Notes: generated from the letters alone by a model not told the origin. DNA of 64,000 nucleotides from Rhizobium nepotum 39/7 (GCF_000949865.1 NZ_JWJH01000017.1:124001-188000), one strand, 5' to 3'. Positions 1 to 9,889 are shown, numbered from the stretch's first letter. Program-made: numbers and translations.

Positions 1-1
1 C

Positions 2-1444
2 AGATGGTCGGATGGCGAACCGGTGACGCCTGACGATGTGATCTTCACCTTCAATCTCCTGAAGGAAAAAGGCCGCCCTCCCTTCAACAGCCGTCTCGAC
101 GGCGTGGCGAAGCTGGAAAAAGTCGGCGAACACGGCGTCCGTTTCACCTTCAACGACAGGGCGAACCGCGAAACGCCGCTCATTCTCGCCTCCTCCACCC
201 CGATTTTGCCGAAACACGCAATCGATCCGGAAAAATTCGAGCAGGCGGGTCTCGGCGCGGTCGTCGGCTCGGGTCCATACCGTATCAAGACATTGCGGCC
301 GGGCGAGCGAATCATCTGGGAGCGGAACCCGGACTATTGGGGCAAGGATATCCCGAGCAAGGTCGGCTTCGAGAACTACGACGAGATCAGCGTCACCTAT
401 TTCCTTCAGGTCACCACCATGTTCGAGGCCTTCAAGAAGGGCGATATCGACATCTACCCCGAAGGCGACGCCATCAACGGCACGTCCGACACGTCCCATT
501 GGGGACAGGCCTACAATTTCCCGGCCGTTCATCGCGGCGATATCGTCAAGGACGTGTTCCAGCCGCGCCTGCCATCGGGCATGTTCGGGCTGGTGTTCAA
601 CACCCGCCGCGCGGTCTTCGCCGACGAGAAGGTGCGCGAGGGCCTGTCCTACGCGCTCGATTTCGAGTGGATGAACAAGAACATTCTCGGCGGCGCCTTC
701 AAGCGCACGCAGAGCTACTGGCAGAACTCCGTGCTTGGCGCCTATGGCAATGCCGCAGACGAGCGCGAGCTGGCGCTGCTTGGCGATGCAGCGAAGAACA
801 TGCCGCCGGAGCTATTGGCGGGAACCTATGCCCTGCCGACCACCGACGGGACCGGCGCGGACCGCAAGGTTCTGAAGCTTGCCGTCGATAAGCTGAAAGA
901 GGCCGGATACACCATCAAGAATGGCAGGATGTCCGACGCCAACGGCCGCCAGCTCGCATTCGAGATCATGACGCAGAACCCGGCCCAGGAGCGCATAGCG
1001 CTTGCCTACCAGCGCTCGCTGAACCTGATCGGCGTCGCCATGGGCATCCGCTCGGTCGATGACGGCCAATATCAGGCACGCTCCAACAGCTTCGATTACG
1101 ACATGATCATCCGCTCCCTGCCCTCCTCGCTTTCGCCGGGCGCCGAGCAGCTCAATCGCTGGAGTTCACTGTCGCGGGATGCGCAGGGCAGCTTCAACTA
1201 TGCGGGCGCGGCCAGCCCCGACATAGACCGCATGATCGAGGCCCTGTTGCAGGCCCGCTCCACGGAAGATTTTCAGGTGGCAGTACGCGGTTATGATCGC
1301 CTGCTGGTTGCCGGCCACTATGTCATTCCGCTTTACTACATCGGCGCGCAATGGGTAGCGCGCTGGAAATACATCGACCGCCCGGATATGACCCCGATAT
1401 CAGGCAATCAGAAACAGACCTGGTGGGATGCACGGGCGCAATAA
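2..1444 (+). CDS. Peptide ABC transporter substrate-binding protein, family 5 (YejA-like), 5' end missing
   Basis: This is the C-terminal part (about 480 residues) of a periplasmic solute-binding protein. The reading frame is open to the left edge, so the signal peptide and first lobe lie outside the window. The visible start reads RWSDGEPVTPDDV, the hallmark of SBP_bac_5 proteins, followed by the GSGPYRI and NPDYWGKD segments. The FNTRR, LSYALDFEWMNKNI and RTQSYWQNS stretches resemble the YejA subgroup (oligopeptide, microcin C-type uptake) more than DppA; this is from memory of the family. No permease or ATPase gene follows on this strand, so the rest of the transporter must be upstream or elsewhere. 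The substrate is not determinable here. Confidence 0.88.
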   Translation, partial: RWSDGEPVTPDDVIFTFNLLKEKGRPPFNSRLDGVAKLEKVGEHGVRFTFNDRANRETPLILASSTPILPKHAIDPEKFEQAGLGAVVGSGPYRIKTLRPGERIIWERNPDYWGKDIPSKVGFENYDEISVTYFLQVTTMFEAFKKGDIDIYPEGDAINGTSDTSHWGQAYNFPAVHRGDIVKDVFQPRLPSGMFGLVFNTRRAVFADEKVREGLSYALDFEWMNKNILGGAFKRTQSYWQNSVLGAYGNAADERELALLGDAAKNMPPELLAGTYALPTTDGTGADRKVLKLAVDKLKEAGYTIKNGRMSDANGRQLAFEIMTQNPAQERIALAYQRSLNLIGVAMGIRSVDDGQYQARSNSFDYDMIIRSLPSSLSPGAEQLNRWSSLSRDAQGSFNYAGAASPDIDRMIEALLQARSTEDFQVAVRGYDRLLVAGHYVIPLYYIGAQWVARWKYIDRPDMTPISGNQKQTWWDARAQ

Positions 1445-1483
1445 CCCGCCCCTGCCCGGTCCAAGACAACGGAAGATAAAGCC

Positions 1484-2152
1484 ATGGAACGCATCGTTAT
1501 CGACGTCGTATCGGATATGGTCTGCCCCTGGTGCTATCTGGGCAAGGCAAGGCTCGATCTTGCCATTGCCGAGGTGCAGGACGAAATCAGCGTCGACGTG
1601 AACTGGCGGCCTTACCGCCTCAACCCGGATTACCCGCCGGAAGGCGTCGATCAGAAAGCCGCCCTCGAGGAAAAGCTTGGCAAGGAGCGTCTCGAACAAG
1701 CCCATGCCTCGCTGGTTGAACTCGGCGCCCAGGTCGGCATCCACTATGATTTCGACGCGATCAAGATCGGCCCGAACACGCTCGACGCGCACCGCCTGTC
1801 GCTCTGGGCGCATTCTGAAGGAAGAGACGTTCAGGAGAAGATCGTCACCGCTCTGTTCAAGGCGAATTTCGAGGAAGGCCGCAACATCGGCGATCACGCC
1901 GTGCTGACCGACATTGCCGAAAAGTCCGGCATGGACGCCAAGGTGGTCGCTCGGCTTCTGGCGTCGGATGCGGACAAGGACACTGTTATCGCCGAGATCG
2001 ACGCGGCGCAGCAGATGGGCGTTTCCGGCGTGCCGTTTTTCATCGTCGACCAGAAATACGCCATCAGCGGTGCGCAAACGCCTGACGTGTTGATTGCTGC
2101 ATTGCGGGATATTGCAAAAATGAAGGCGGACGAGCATAAGTCGATGAACTGA
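1484..2152 (+). CDS. DsbA-family oxidoreductase, FrnE/2-hydroxychromene-isomerase-like
   Basis: A 222-residue protein with a thioredoxin-fold redox motif CPWC at residues 14-17 and a cis-Pro loop (GVSGVPFF) near residue 180. This is the arrangement of FrnE/DsbA-like proteins, in which an alpha-helical insert separates the two halves of the fold. There is no signal peptide, so it is probably cytoplasmic, unlike classical DsbA. Family members act in disulfide exchange or, in HCCA isomerases, glutathione-dependent isomerisation; the CxxC favours the redox role. The ATG lies 39 bp after the binding-protein gene, so the two may share a transcript. The substrate is unknown. Confidence 0.85.
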   Translation: MERIVIDVVSDMVCPWCYLGKARLDLAIAEVQDEISVDVNWRPYRLNPDYPPEGVDQKAALEEKLGKERLEQAHASLVELGAQVGIHYDFDAIKIGPNTLDAHRLSLWAHSEGRDVQEKIVTALFKANFEEGRNIGDHAVLTDIAEKSGMDAKVVARLLASDADKDTVIAEIDAAQQMGVSGVPFFIVDQKYAISGAQTPDVLIAALRDIAKMKADEHKSMN

Positions 2153-2204
2153 CGGTCGAACCACCGGCAGCTTACCCTAACCGATAGACTGTTGGTGTTT
2201 TCCC

Positions 2205-3146
2205 GTGTCCGACCAGACCCTGAAAGGCATTCTGCTTGCCTTTGCCGCCTTCGCTGCCTACGCATGGAGCGACGCGAGCGTTAAACTCATAGAAGGCCAG
2301 ATTTCGCCGATCGAATCGGCCTTCTTCGGCGCCATGTTTGGCCTCGTCGCCCTGCCCTTCATCCGCAAGCGCAACGACCGCTGGGTGGACATCGTCAAGA
2401 CGACGAACCGCCCCCTGTGGTTGCTGCGTTTCTTCGCGGCTGGTACCGGGGCCATCGGCAGCGTCACCGCTTTCACCCACCTCTCCATGGCCGAAGCTTT
2501 CGCATTGATCTTCCTGCTACCCTCCTTCGTCACCATCATGTCAGTGGTGTTTTTGAAGGAACAGGTCGGCATCAAGCGTTGGTCGGCGGTCATTGTCGGT
2601 TTTCTCGGCGTCCTCGTCATTCTGCGGCCGGGCTTCCGCGAATTGGGCATCGGCCATCTCGGCGCCATTGTCGGCGGTTTGAGCGGCGCACTGTCGATCG
2701 TGATCTTTCGCGCCATGGGGCCTTCCGAAAAGAACGTCTCGCTTTATGGAGCGGGCGTGCTCGGCTGCCTGACGCTCAGCGGCCTTGCCATGATACCCAC
2801 CTTCGCCCTGCCGAATGGCGAACAATGGCTGCTTCTGGCGGGTTACGGCCTGCTCGGGGCGATCGCCAACGTGCTGGTCATGTATGCCGCGAAATACGCG
2901 CCCGCCGCCGTGATCGGCCCGACGCAATATAGCCAGATGCTCTGGGCCATCCTGTTCGGTTATCTGATCTTCGGTGACCATATCGACAGATGGATGCTGG
3001 CCGGCATCGCCCTCATCGTCGGCTCCGGCCTTCTGACACTCATCCGTGAAAAGCAGAGAAAGGTACCGCTGCCGGCCTCGATCGCTGCGACGGACCAGAA
3101 TGTGGCAGTGGCGATCACGCCGGAAGATGCGCCGAAAACCCCATAA
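2205..3146 (+). CDS. EamA/DMT-family inner-membrane transporter
   Basis: A 313-residue, very hydrophobic protein with about ten predicted membrane segments in two repeated halves, the EamA (drug/metabolite transporter) architecture. The second half begins near residue 150 (LGAIVGGLSGALSIVIF). The C-terminal tail after about residue 285 is polar and probably cytoplasmic. The start is a GTG, because no better in-frame ATG precedes the first membrane segment. It lies 52 bp after the FrnE-like gene on the same strand. EamA substrates (amino acids, metabolites, toxic compounds) cannot be inferred from sequence. Confidence 0.85.
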   Translation: MSDQTLKGILLAFAAFAAYAWSDASVKLIEGQISPIESAFFGAMFGLVALPFIRKRNDRWVDIVKTTNRPLWLLRFFAAGTGAIGSVTAFTHLSMAEAFALIFLLPSFVTIMSVVFLKEQVGIKRWSAVIVGFLGVLVILRPGFRELGIGHLGAIVGGLSGALSIVIFRAMGPSEKNVSLYGAGVLGCLTLSGLAMIPTFALPNGEQWLLLAGYGLLGAIANVLVMYAAKYAPAAVIGPTQYSQMLWAILFGYLIFGDHIDRWMLAGIALIVGSGLLTLIREKQRKVPLPASIAATDQNVAVAITPEDAPKTP

Positions 3147-3169
3147 GGGGCCGCGTCATTTCCCGGAGA

Positions 3170-3192
3170 GCGCGTCCGATTGCTGGACGCGC
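3170..3192 (+). terminator. Hairpin after the EamA gene
   Basis: A perfect 8-bp stem (GCGCGTCC/GGACGCGC) with a 7-nt loop lies 23 bp after the stop codon. No T-run follows, so it may stabilise the mRNA end or act only as part of a terminator. Confidence 0.4.
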
Positions 3193-3274
3193 CCTATATC
3201 CTTGGCACCCATTTTCCGGAGGTAATGCCGCTACGCGGTTTTGCAGGAAATGTGGTGGCGCATCGGTTGAGAGA

Positions 3275-3637
3275 TCAATAGCACACGCGCGTGCGGTACA
3301 TGTCGCCCCAGCCATCCTGACGCCAGGCCATGTGGCAGCGCGGATATACGGGTTCATAAACAACGCGTGGACCGTATACCGGCTGGGCGTAGACGGGTGG
3401 ACCGTAAGCATAGGCGGGCGGCGGGCCATAGGCGTAGGCGGGCGGACCATAAGCGTAACCCGGACTTCTCGCTCCGGCGATGAGAGCGCCGCCAACGATG
3501 GTGCCGGCAATGCCGGCCGCAAGGCCGCGTCCGAAATTATTGCGTGCTTCCGCCTGGCTTGTCGTGGCAATTGTGGTACCCGCAACTGTCAAAGCAACCA
3601 GACCAGCGGTAACGAACCTGTTGATGTTGGTCCACAT
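3275..3637 (-). CDS. Small secreted Tyr/Pro/Gly-repeat protein
   Basis: A 120-residue protein with a clear Sec signal peptide: a hydrophobic stretch at residues 9-27 ending in SQAEA. A glycine-rich segment (GLAAGIAGTIVGGALIAG) follows, then three to four repeats of the type AYGPP (about residues 58-90). The C-terminus carries two cysteines (PRCHMAW and RVCY) that could form a disulfide. Similar short proteins are common in Rhizobiales and are usually called hypothetical or BA14K-like. It is monocistronic. A structural envelope or matrix role is a guess; no enzymatic motif is present. Confidence 0.7.
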   Translation of the reverse strand: MWTNINRFVTAGLVALTVAGTTIATTSQAEARNNFGRGLAAGIAGTIVGGALIAGARSPGYAYGPPAYAYGPPPAYAYGPPVYAQPVYGPRVVYEPVYPRCHMAWRQDGWGDMYRTRVCY

Positions 3638-3778
3638 AGTCTTGCTCCTTGGTCGCCCGACTGCGGCCTACATCATGACCGCACCGGGCATGAAGCAGAG
3701 ACTACGCCGGCAATTTTTACCGGCATATGTCCGTTTCCTTAAATCCCCGTAATGTCGGCCCGCTTGTGAAGCAGCCAC

Positions 3779-6700
3779 TCAGGAGCGGGCCAGTTCCGCA
3801 AGCTGCGTCATGATCATCGCCGCACCCGTCAGCCGTTTTTCCGGCGTGGGCAGGTCGCGGGTCAGGAACAGGCTGTGGTCGGGGCGGATTTTGGCCATCG
3901 AGCCCTGCTTGCCGATATAGGCGACGAGAGCCGCCGGGTTCGGGAATTCCTTGTGGCGGAATTGCAGGACCACACCCTTCGGTCCGGCATCCACCTTCTC
4001 GACATTGGCGGTACGGCAGAGCGACTTGATGTAGACGATCTTGAGAAGGTGCTGGACTTCCTTCGGCAACGGGCCGAAACGGTCGATCATCTCCGCACCG
4101 AAACCGTCGATCTCGCTTATATCGGCAAGCTCGCCAAGACGGCGGTAAAGACCCATGCGCAGATGCAGATCCGGCACGTAATCTTCCGGGATCATCACCG
4201 AGGTGCCGACCGAGATTTGCGGCGACCAGCCGGTGTCCCTCACCTCCTCGTCGCCCTTCACCTCGGCCACCGCCTCCTCCAGCATCTGCTGGTAAAGCTC
4301 GAAACCGACTTCCTTGATGTGGCCGGATTGCTCCTCGCCGAGCAGATTGCCCGCACCGCGAATGTCGAGGTCGTGGCTGGCAAGCTGGAACCCGGCCCCA
4401 AGCGTATCGAGCGATTGCAGCACCTTCAGCCGCCGTTCGGCCATCGTCGTCAGCACCTTGTTGACCGGCAGGGTGAACAGCGCAAAAGCGCGCACCTTGG
4501 AGCGACCGACACGGCCGCGCAGCTGGTAAAGCTGGGCAAGACCGAACATGTCGGCGCGGTGCACGATCAGCGTATTGGCGGTCGGCACATCGAGACCGGA
4601 TTCGACGATGGTGGTCGAAAGCAGCACGTCATATTTGCCGTCATAAAAGGCGTTCATGATGTCTTCGAGTTCGCCCGCAGCCATCTGCCCATGCGCCACC
4701 GCCACCTTCAGCTCAGGCACATCCGATTGCAGGAATGCGTGAATATCGGCGAGATCGGCAAGGCGCGGGCAGACGTAGAAACTCTGGCCGCCACGATAAT
4801 GCTCGCGCATCAGCGTTTCGCGGATCACCAGCGGATCAAACGGGGAAATGAAGGTGCGCACCGCCATACGGTCCACCGGCGGCGTGGTGATGAGCGACAA
4901 TTCGCGCACGCCGGTCATGGCCAGCTGCAACGTGCGCGGAATGGGCGTCGCCGAAAGCGTCAGCACATGCACGTCGCTCTTCAGTTCCTTCAAACGCTCC
5001 TTGTGCTTGACGCCGAAATGCTGCTCTTCATCGATGATGAGCAGGCCGAGATTGGCGAAGTTGATGCCGGCGCCAAGCAGCGCATGGGTGCCGACGACGA
5101 TATCCGTCTTTCCATCAGCCACTTCCTTTTTGGTAAGCGCAAGCTCCTTGGAGCCAACAAGGCGCGAGGCCTGCTGCACCCGGATCGGCAATCCCCGGAA
5201 CCGTTCGGAAAAGGTGCGGAAATGCTGGCGGGAAAGCAGCGTGGTCGGCACCACGACGGCCACCTGAACGCCGTTCATGGCGGCAAGGAAAGCGGCGCGC
5301 AACGCCACTTCCGTCTTGCCGAAACCGACATCGCCGCAGATGAGGCGATCCATCGGCCGCCCGGCACCGAGATCGTCGCGAACCGCATCGATGGCGTTCT
5401 GCTGGTCTTCGGTCTCGTCATAGGGGAAACGGGCGGAAAACTCATCGTAAAGCCCATCGGGTGCGGCCAGAACCGGAGCATGGCGCACCAGCCGCGCGGC
5501 CGCGATGCGGATAAGCTCGTCGGCCATGTCGAGCAGGCGCTTCTTGAGCTTGGCCTTGCGCATCTGCCATGCGCCGCCGCCGAGCCTGTCGAGCGTGGCT
5601 TCCGCCGCGTCGGAGCCATAACGCGAGAGAAGATCGATGTTTTCGACCGGCAGGAACAGCTTTGCATCGTCGGCATAATGCAGCTCCAGACAAGCGCGCG
5701 GCGCACCCGCCGCTTCGATGGTCTGGAGACCGACGAACCGGCCGATACCGTGCTCGGCGTGAACGACGAGCGATCCCACGTCCAGCCCCGCGACTTCCGA
5801 GATGAAGTCCGCGCCGCGCTTGCGGCGCTTGGAGCGGCGCACCATGCGGTCGCCGAGAATATCCTGCTCGCCGATGATCGCCAGCGTTCCGGTCTCAAAC
5901 CCGGCCTCGAGGCTCAAAACTGCCGCCGCAGCCTCGCCCTTGCCGAGCGTCTCCACCTCTTTCAGAGATGCCACCGACTTGATCTTTTCAAGCCCGTGTT
6001 CGTTCAAGACCTGCAACAGCCGGTCGAGCGAGCCTTCCGACCAGCCAGTGATCAGCACCTTCCAGCCCTTGGCGCGGCGTTCGGCAATGTGCTTTACCGC
6101 CAGATCGAAAACATTGATCCGCTCTTCGCTATTGCTTTCGGTCAGCGGGCGGGCCCAGCGCGGTCCAATATGGGCGTCCAGTGTCGCGACCGGATGGCCC
6201 TCGCTATCGTGTTCGTTGAAGGGCGTCAGCCGCACGGCATTGACGCTCGCAAGCGCCGCGTCGAAACTCTTGCCGTCGAGATAGAGTTGCCCCGGCGATA
6301 CCGGCTTGTAGGGCGCGCCCTGCGTCGAGCCCTTGGTCTCGCCGGACGCCCGTCGCGCCTCGTAATAATCATGGACCAGCTTGGAGCGTTCCTTCGCCGC
6401 CTCGCGCGCCGTATGATCTGTGACGATGCGGAAGCCCTGAAGGTAGTCGAAGGCGGTTTCCAGCTTCTCGTAAAACAGCGGCAGCCAATGCTCCATGCCG
6501 GCATAACGGCGGCCTTCGGAGACGGCCTGATAAAGCGAATCATCGCGCGTCGCAGCGCCGAACAGCGACAGGTAATTCTTCCGGAAACGGCCGATCGTAT
6601 CCGGCGTCAGCGTCACTTCACTCATCGGGTTGAGATCGAGCGAGCGCGCCTGGGCGATGGTGCGCTGGCTGGCCGGATCAAAAGTGCGGATGCTTTCCAG

Positions 6701-7276
6701 CGTATCGCCGAAGAAATCGAGCCGGACCGGCTCTTCCGTGCCTGGCACGAAAACATCGAGAATACCGCCGCGCACGGCGAATTCGCCGACTTCGCGCACC
6801 GTCGCCACCCGGTCGAAACCGTTGCGCTCCAGCCGCGCGGCAATCTCTTCCATGCGAATCTGATTGCCGGGGCGAGCGGAAAAACCAAGGTTTTCAATGA
6901 TGTCGCGCGGCGCCATCTTCTGCAGCATGGCGTTGACGGTAACGAGTACAATGGCCGGATGCGGTTTCTTCGCGTGGCTGTTGAGGCCGGCAAGCGCCGC
7001 AAGCCTGCGCGCCGAGGTGTCGGCGCTCGGTGACACGCGGTCGTAGGGCAGGCAATCCCAGGCCGGCAGCGACATGACCGGAATATCCGGCGCGACGAAA
7101 CCGAGGATCTGTTCGAGATCGGCGACCCGCTGGCCATCCGACATCACATAGGCAACCGATGTCCCTGCCCGCGCCATGTCGGCCAAAAGCAGGGCTTCCA
7201 TGCCGGAGGGTACATTTCCGATGGTCAGCGGCGTATCGGCCGACGTCACCAGCTTTGCATCGAATCCGGCTATCAT
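3779..7276 (-). CDS. mfd: Transcription-repair coupling factor
   Basis: A full-length Mfd of 1165 residues. It removes RNA polymerase stalled at DNA lesions and recruits UvrA. The N-terminal UvrB-like region spans roughly residues 1-400. The RNAP-interaction (CarD-like) domain starts around residue 490 (LDVGSLVVHAEHGIGRF). The translocase has Walker A GDVGFGKTE near residue 647, a DEEQ box near 748 (LLIIDEEQHFGVKHKER) and the conserved QLRGRVGRS near 930. The C-terminal TRCF domain follows. The ATG is preceded by sdhE on the same strand with only 3 bp between, so the two are cotranscribed. This sdhE-mfd arrangement opposite recG is recurrent in rhizobia. Confidence 0.98.
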   Translation of the reverse strand: MIAGFDAKLVTSADTPLTIGNVPSGMEALLLADMARAGTSVAYVMSDGQRVADLEQILGFVAPDIPVMSLPAWDCLPYDRVSPSADTSARRLAALAGLNSHAKKPHPAIVLVTVNAMLQKMAPRDIIENLGFSARPGNQIRMEEIAARLERNGFDRVATVREVGEFAVRGGILDVFVPGTEEPVRLDFFGDTLESIRTFDPASQRTIAQARSLDLNPMSEVTLTPDTIGRFRKNYLSLFGAATRDDSLYQAVSEGRRYAGMEHWLPLFYEKLETAFDYLQGFRIVTDHTAREAAKERSKLVHDYYEARRASGETKGSTQGAPYKPVSPGQLYLDGKSFDAALASVNAVRLTPFNEHDSEGHPVATLDAHIGPRWARPLTESNSEERINVFDLAVKHIAERRAKGWKVLITGWSEGSLDRLLQVLNEHGLEKIKSVASLKEVETLGKGEAAAAVLSLEAGFETGTLAIIGEQDILGDRMVRRSKRRKRGADFISEVAGLDVGSLVVHAEHGIGRFVGLQTIEAAGAPRACLELHYADDAKLFLPVENIDLLSRYGSDAAEATLDRLGGGAWQMRKAKLKKRLLDMADELIRIAAARLVRHAPVLAAPDGLYDEFSARFPYDETEDQQNAIDAVRDDLGAGRPMDRLICGDVGFGKTEVALRAAFLAAMNGVQVAVVVPTTLLSRQHFRTFSERFRGLPIRVQQASRLVGSKELALTKKEVADGKTDIVVGTHALLGAGINFANLGLLIIDEEQHFGVKHKERLKELKSDVHVLTLSATPIPRTLQLAMTGVRELSLITTPPVDRMAVRTFISPFDPLVIRETLMREHYRGGQSFYVCPRLADLADIHAFLQSDVPELKVAVAHGQMAAGELEDIMNAFYDGKYDVLLSTTIVESGLDVPTANTLIVHRADMFGLAQLYQLRGRVGRSKVRAFALFTLPVNKVLTTMAERRLKVLQSLDTLGAGFQLASHDLDIRGAGNLLGEEQSGHIKEVGFELYQQMLEEAVAEVKGDEEVRDTGWSPQISVGTSVMIPEDYVPDLHLRMGLYRRLGELADISEIDGFGAEMIDRFGPLPKEVQHLLKIVYIKSLCRTANVEKVDAGPKGVVLQFRHKEFPNPAALVAYIGKQGSMAKIRPDHSLFLTRDLPTPEKRLTGAAMIMTQLAELARS

Positions 7277-7279
7277 GTT

Positions 7280-7600
7280 TCAGGCCTTCAAGGTTTCGGA
7301 TGTGACGAGATCGAAATCCGGGCGGTAGGAGGTGATCTTTTCAAACAGCGGGGTCTGGAATTTTTCCGGTACGGCCAGAGCGCCCGTCACCATTTGAACC
7401 AGGTCCTGGTCCTCTTCCGCCATGATGATTTCCAGCTCATCGAGCTGTTCGTCGGAGAGCGTGGCGATATGGTCTTCCGCGAATTGTCCGAGCACGAGAT
7501 CCATCTCGCGAATGCCCCGGTGCCAGCAGCGGTAAAGTATCCGCCTGCGTCTCGGATCGAGGTCGGCGCTCGTGCGCACCAGTCCAGTCATCGCATTCAC
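7280..7600 (-). CDS. sdhE: Succinate dehydrogenase (FAD) assembly factor SdhE
   Basis: A 106-residue member of the Sdh5/SdhE (DUF339) family, which promotes covalent attachment of FAD to SdhA. The signature RGxxE is present (HRGIREMD, about residues 27-34), as is the acidic helix LSDEQLDELEIIMAEEDQDL. The start used gives the sequence MNAMTGLVRTS; the internal Met4 is an equally plausible start. It is the first gene of the sdhE-mfd pair and is divergent from recG, with 178 bp between the two start codons. Confidence 0.93.
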   Translation of the reverse strand: MNAMTGLVRTSADLDPRRRRILYRCWHRGIREMDLVLGQFAEDHIATLSDEQLDELEIIMAEEDQDLVQMVTGALAVPEKFQTPLFEKITSYRPDFDLVTSETLKA

Positions 7601-7778
7601 CTTTCGGTTGGCTATTCAACAAGATGTTGATTGCGACCTCCTATAGAACAGGAGGCGAACGCTTGGAACCGGTTTTTATCGAAATAATGCCACGGCAGCT
7701 AAAAACTGCCGGTGATAAACCGCCTTTGTCGGCACGCAAGTCTTGCATAACGCGTCCCCTTCCCCGATTTTGCTGACC

Positions 7779-9884
7779 ATGCGCCCCGCCATTCTCGATC
7801 CGCTATTTGCTTCCGTTTCCACCCTTGCCGGTGTGGGGCCGAAGCTTGCCGACCTTCTGGCAAAACTGCTGAGCCGGGAAAACGCAGAAGACACCCGCGT
7901 GATCGACCTTCTGTTCCACGCGCCGTCCAACGTCATCGACCGGCGCAACCGCCCCGGCATCGCGCTTGCGGCCCCCGGCGCCATTGTCACCATTCAGGGA
8001 CGCGTCGATCGCCATCAGCCGCCACCATCAGGCAACCGCTCCGCACCCTACCGGGTTTTCCTGCATGACGAGACCGGCGAACTGGCGCTGACCTTCTTCC
8101 GCGCCAAGGGCGACTGGCTTTCCAAGGCGCTGCCCGTCGATGAAGAGGTTCTCGTCAGCGGCAAGGTGGACTGGTTCAACGGTCGCGCCTCCATGGTGCA
8201 TCCGGATTTCATGGTGAAGCTTTCCGAGGCCGAAAACCTGCCGCTGGTGGAAGCCGTCTATCCCATGACCGCCGGGCTGTCTCCCAAAGTGCTGAGACGG
8301 GCGATCGAAGGCGGGCTTTCCAAACTGCCCGCCTTCCCCGAATGGATCGACGAGACCCTGATGGCCCGGCAAAGCTTCGGCGACGTGGCATCGAGCTTCC
8401 GCGAACTGCACGACCCGCGCGACAGCGCCGATATCGAGCCGCAGGCCCCGGCACGCAGACGGCTTGCCTATGACGAGTTCCTCGCCGGGCAGCTTTCGCT
8501 GGCACTGGTGCGGCAGCGGCTTCGCAAGGTGGCGGGCCAGCCGATCCGCGCCAAGGGCGACGTCGCCGCAAAAATTCTGTCGCTATTACCCTTCTCGCTG
8601 ACATCAAGCCAGAGCGCTGCGGTAAAGGACATCCTGACCGATATGGCAGGCGAAGACCGTATGCTTCGCCTGCTGCAGGGCGATGTCGGCGCAGGCAAGA
8701 CGCTGGTGGCGCTGATGGCGATGGCGACGGCGGTCGAAGCCGGTGGACAGGCGGTGCTGATGGCGCCGACCGAAATCCTTGCCCGGCAGCACTTCGCCAC
8801 CATCTCCAAACTCGCCAATGCCGCAGGCATCACCGTCGAGGTGCTGACCGGCCGCACCAAGGGCAAGGAACGCCGCGAGATCGAGGAACGCGTGGCCTCC
8901 GGGCAAGCACAGATCGTCATCGGCACCCATGCGCTGTTTCAGGACAGCGTCGCTTACAAGAACCTCGTGCTTGCCGTGGTGGACGAACAGCACCGTTTCG
9001 GCGTGCACCAGCGGCTGCGCCTCACCGCCAAGGGCATCACGCCGCATATGCTGGTGATGACCGCCACCCCCATTCCGCGCACGCTGGTGCTGGCCGCCTT
9101 CGGCGACATGGATGTCTCGAAACTCACCGAAAAACCCGCCGGCCGCAAACCCATCCAGACCGTGACGATCCCGACCGAACGTATCGGCGACATTGTCGAG
9201 CGACTGCGTGCGGCGTTGAAGGATGGCAAGAAGGCCTACTGGATCTGCCCGCTGGTGGAAGAGACCGAAGAATCCGACCTGATGTCGGCTGAGGAGCGGC
9301 ATGCGGTGCTCTCGCAGATGCTCGGAGCCAATATCGGCCTCATCCACGGGCGCATGAGCGGCCCGGAGAAGGACGCCGCCATGCTGGCCTTCAAGAGCGG
9401 CGAAACCCGGCTGCTGGTGGCAACGACGGTGGTGGAAGTGGGCGTCGACGTACCGGATGCCTCGATCATGGTCATCGAGCACGCCGAGCGTTTCGGCCTT
9501 GCCCAGCTTCACCAGCTGCGCGGCCGCGTCGGGCGCGGCGAAGAGGCCTCCACCTGCATCCTGCTCTATAAGGGTCCGCTCAGCGAAAACGGCCGTGCCC
9601 GGCTTTCCATCCTGCGCGACAGCGAGGACGGTTTCCTGATCGCCGAGGAAGACCTGAAGCTGCGCGGCGAAGGCGAGTTGCTCGGCACCCGCCAGTCCGG
9701 CACACCGGGCTTCCGCATCGCCAGCCTTGAAGCCCATGCCGACCTCTTGGAAATCGCTCGCAAGGACGCGGCCTATGTCATCGAGCGCGACCCCGAACTG
9801 ACAGGCCCGCGCGGCGACAGCCTGCGCACCCTGCTCTACCTGCACCGCCGCGACGAAGCGATCCGCTTCCTGCACGCCGGCTGA
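7779..9884 (+). CDS. recG: ATP-dependent DNA helicase RecG
   Basis: A 701-residue RecG, which remodels stalled forks and Holliday junctions. The N-terminal wedge domain begins LASVSTLAGVGPKLADLL-like (helix-hairpin-helix GVGPKLADLLAKL near residues 17-30). Walker A GDVGAGKT lies near residue 300, the DEQH box VVDEQHRFG near 400, and motif VI HQLRGRVGRGEE near 580. The ATG at 7779 was chosen over an in-frame TTG at 7743, because MRPAILDPLFAS is the usual rhizobial N-terminus. It is divergent from sdhE-mfd. Confidence 0.97.
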   Translation: MRPAILDPLFASVSTLAGVGPKLADLLAKLLSRENAEDTRVIDLLFHAPSNVIDRRNRPGIALAAPGAIVTIQGRVDRHQPPPSGNRSAPYRVFLHDETGELALTFFRAKGDWLSKALPVDEEVLVSGKVDWFNGRASMVHPDFMVKLSEAENLPLVEAVYPMTAGLSPKVLRRAIEGGLSKLPAFPEWIDETLMARQSFGDVASSFRELHDPRDSADIEPQAPARRRLAYDEFLAGQLSLALVRQRLRKVAGQPIRAKGDVAAKILSLLPFSLTSSQSAAVKDILTDMAGEDRMLRLLQGDVGAGKTLVALMAMATAVEAGGQAVLMAPTEILARQHFATISKLANAAGITVEVLTGRTKGKERREIEERVASGQAQIVIGTHALFQDSVAYKNLVLAVVDEQHRFGVHQRLRLTAKGITPHMLVMTATPIPRTLVLAAFGDMDVSKLTEKPAGRKPIQTVTIPTERIGDIVERLRAALKDGKKAYWICPLVEETEESDLMSAEERHAVLSQMLGANIGLIHGRMSGPEKDAAMLAFKSGETRLLVATTVVEVGVDVPDASIMVIEHAERFGLAQLHQLRGRVGRGEEASTCILLYKGPLSENGRARLSILRDSEDGFLIAEEDLKLRGEGELLGTRQSGTPGFRIASLEAHADLLEIARKDAAYVIERDPELTGPRGDSLRTLLYLHRRDEAIRFLHAG

Positions 9885-9889
9885 AAGTT

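Noticed and set aside
3875-7033. A 1052-codon open frame antisense to mfd
   Set aside because: It mirrors mfd exactly, has the His/Arg/Asp-rich composition of antisense GC-rich frames, and shows no domain. Mfd is unmistakable on the other strand.
7676-7778. An upstream TTG start for recG at 7743
   Set aside because: The additional 12 residues are not typical of RecG, whereas the ATG at 7779 gives the familiar rhizobial N-terminus.
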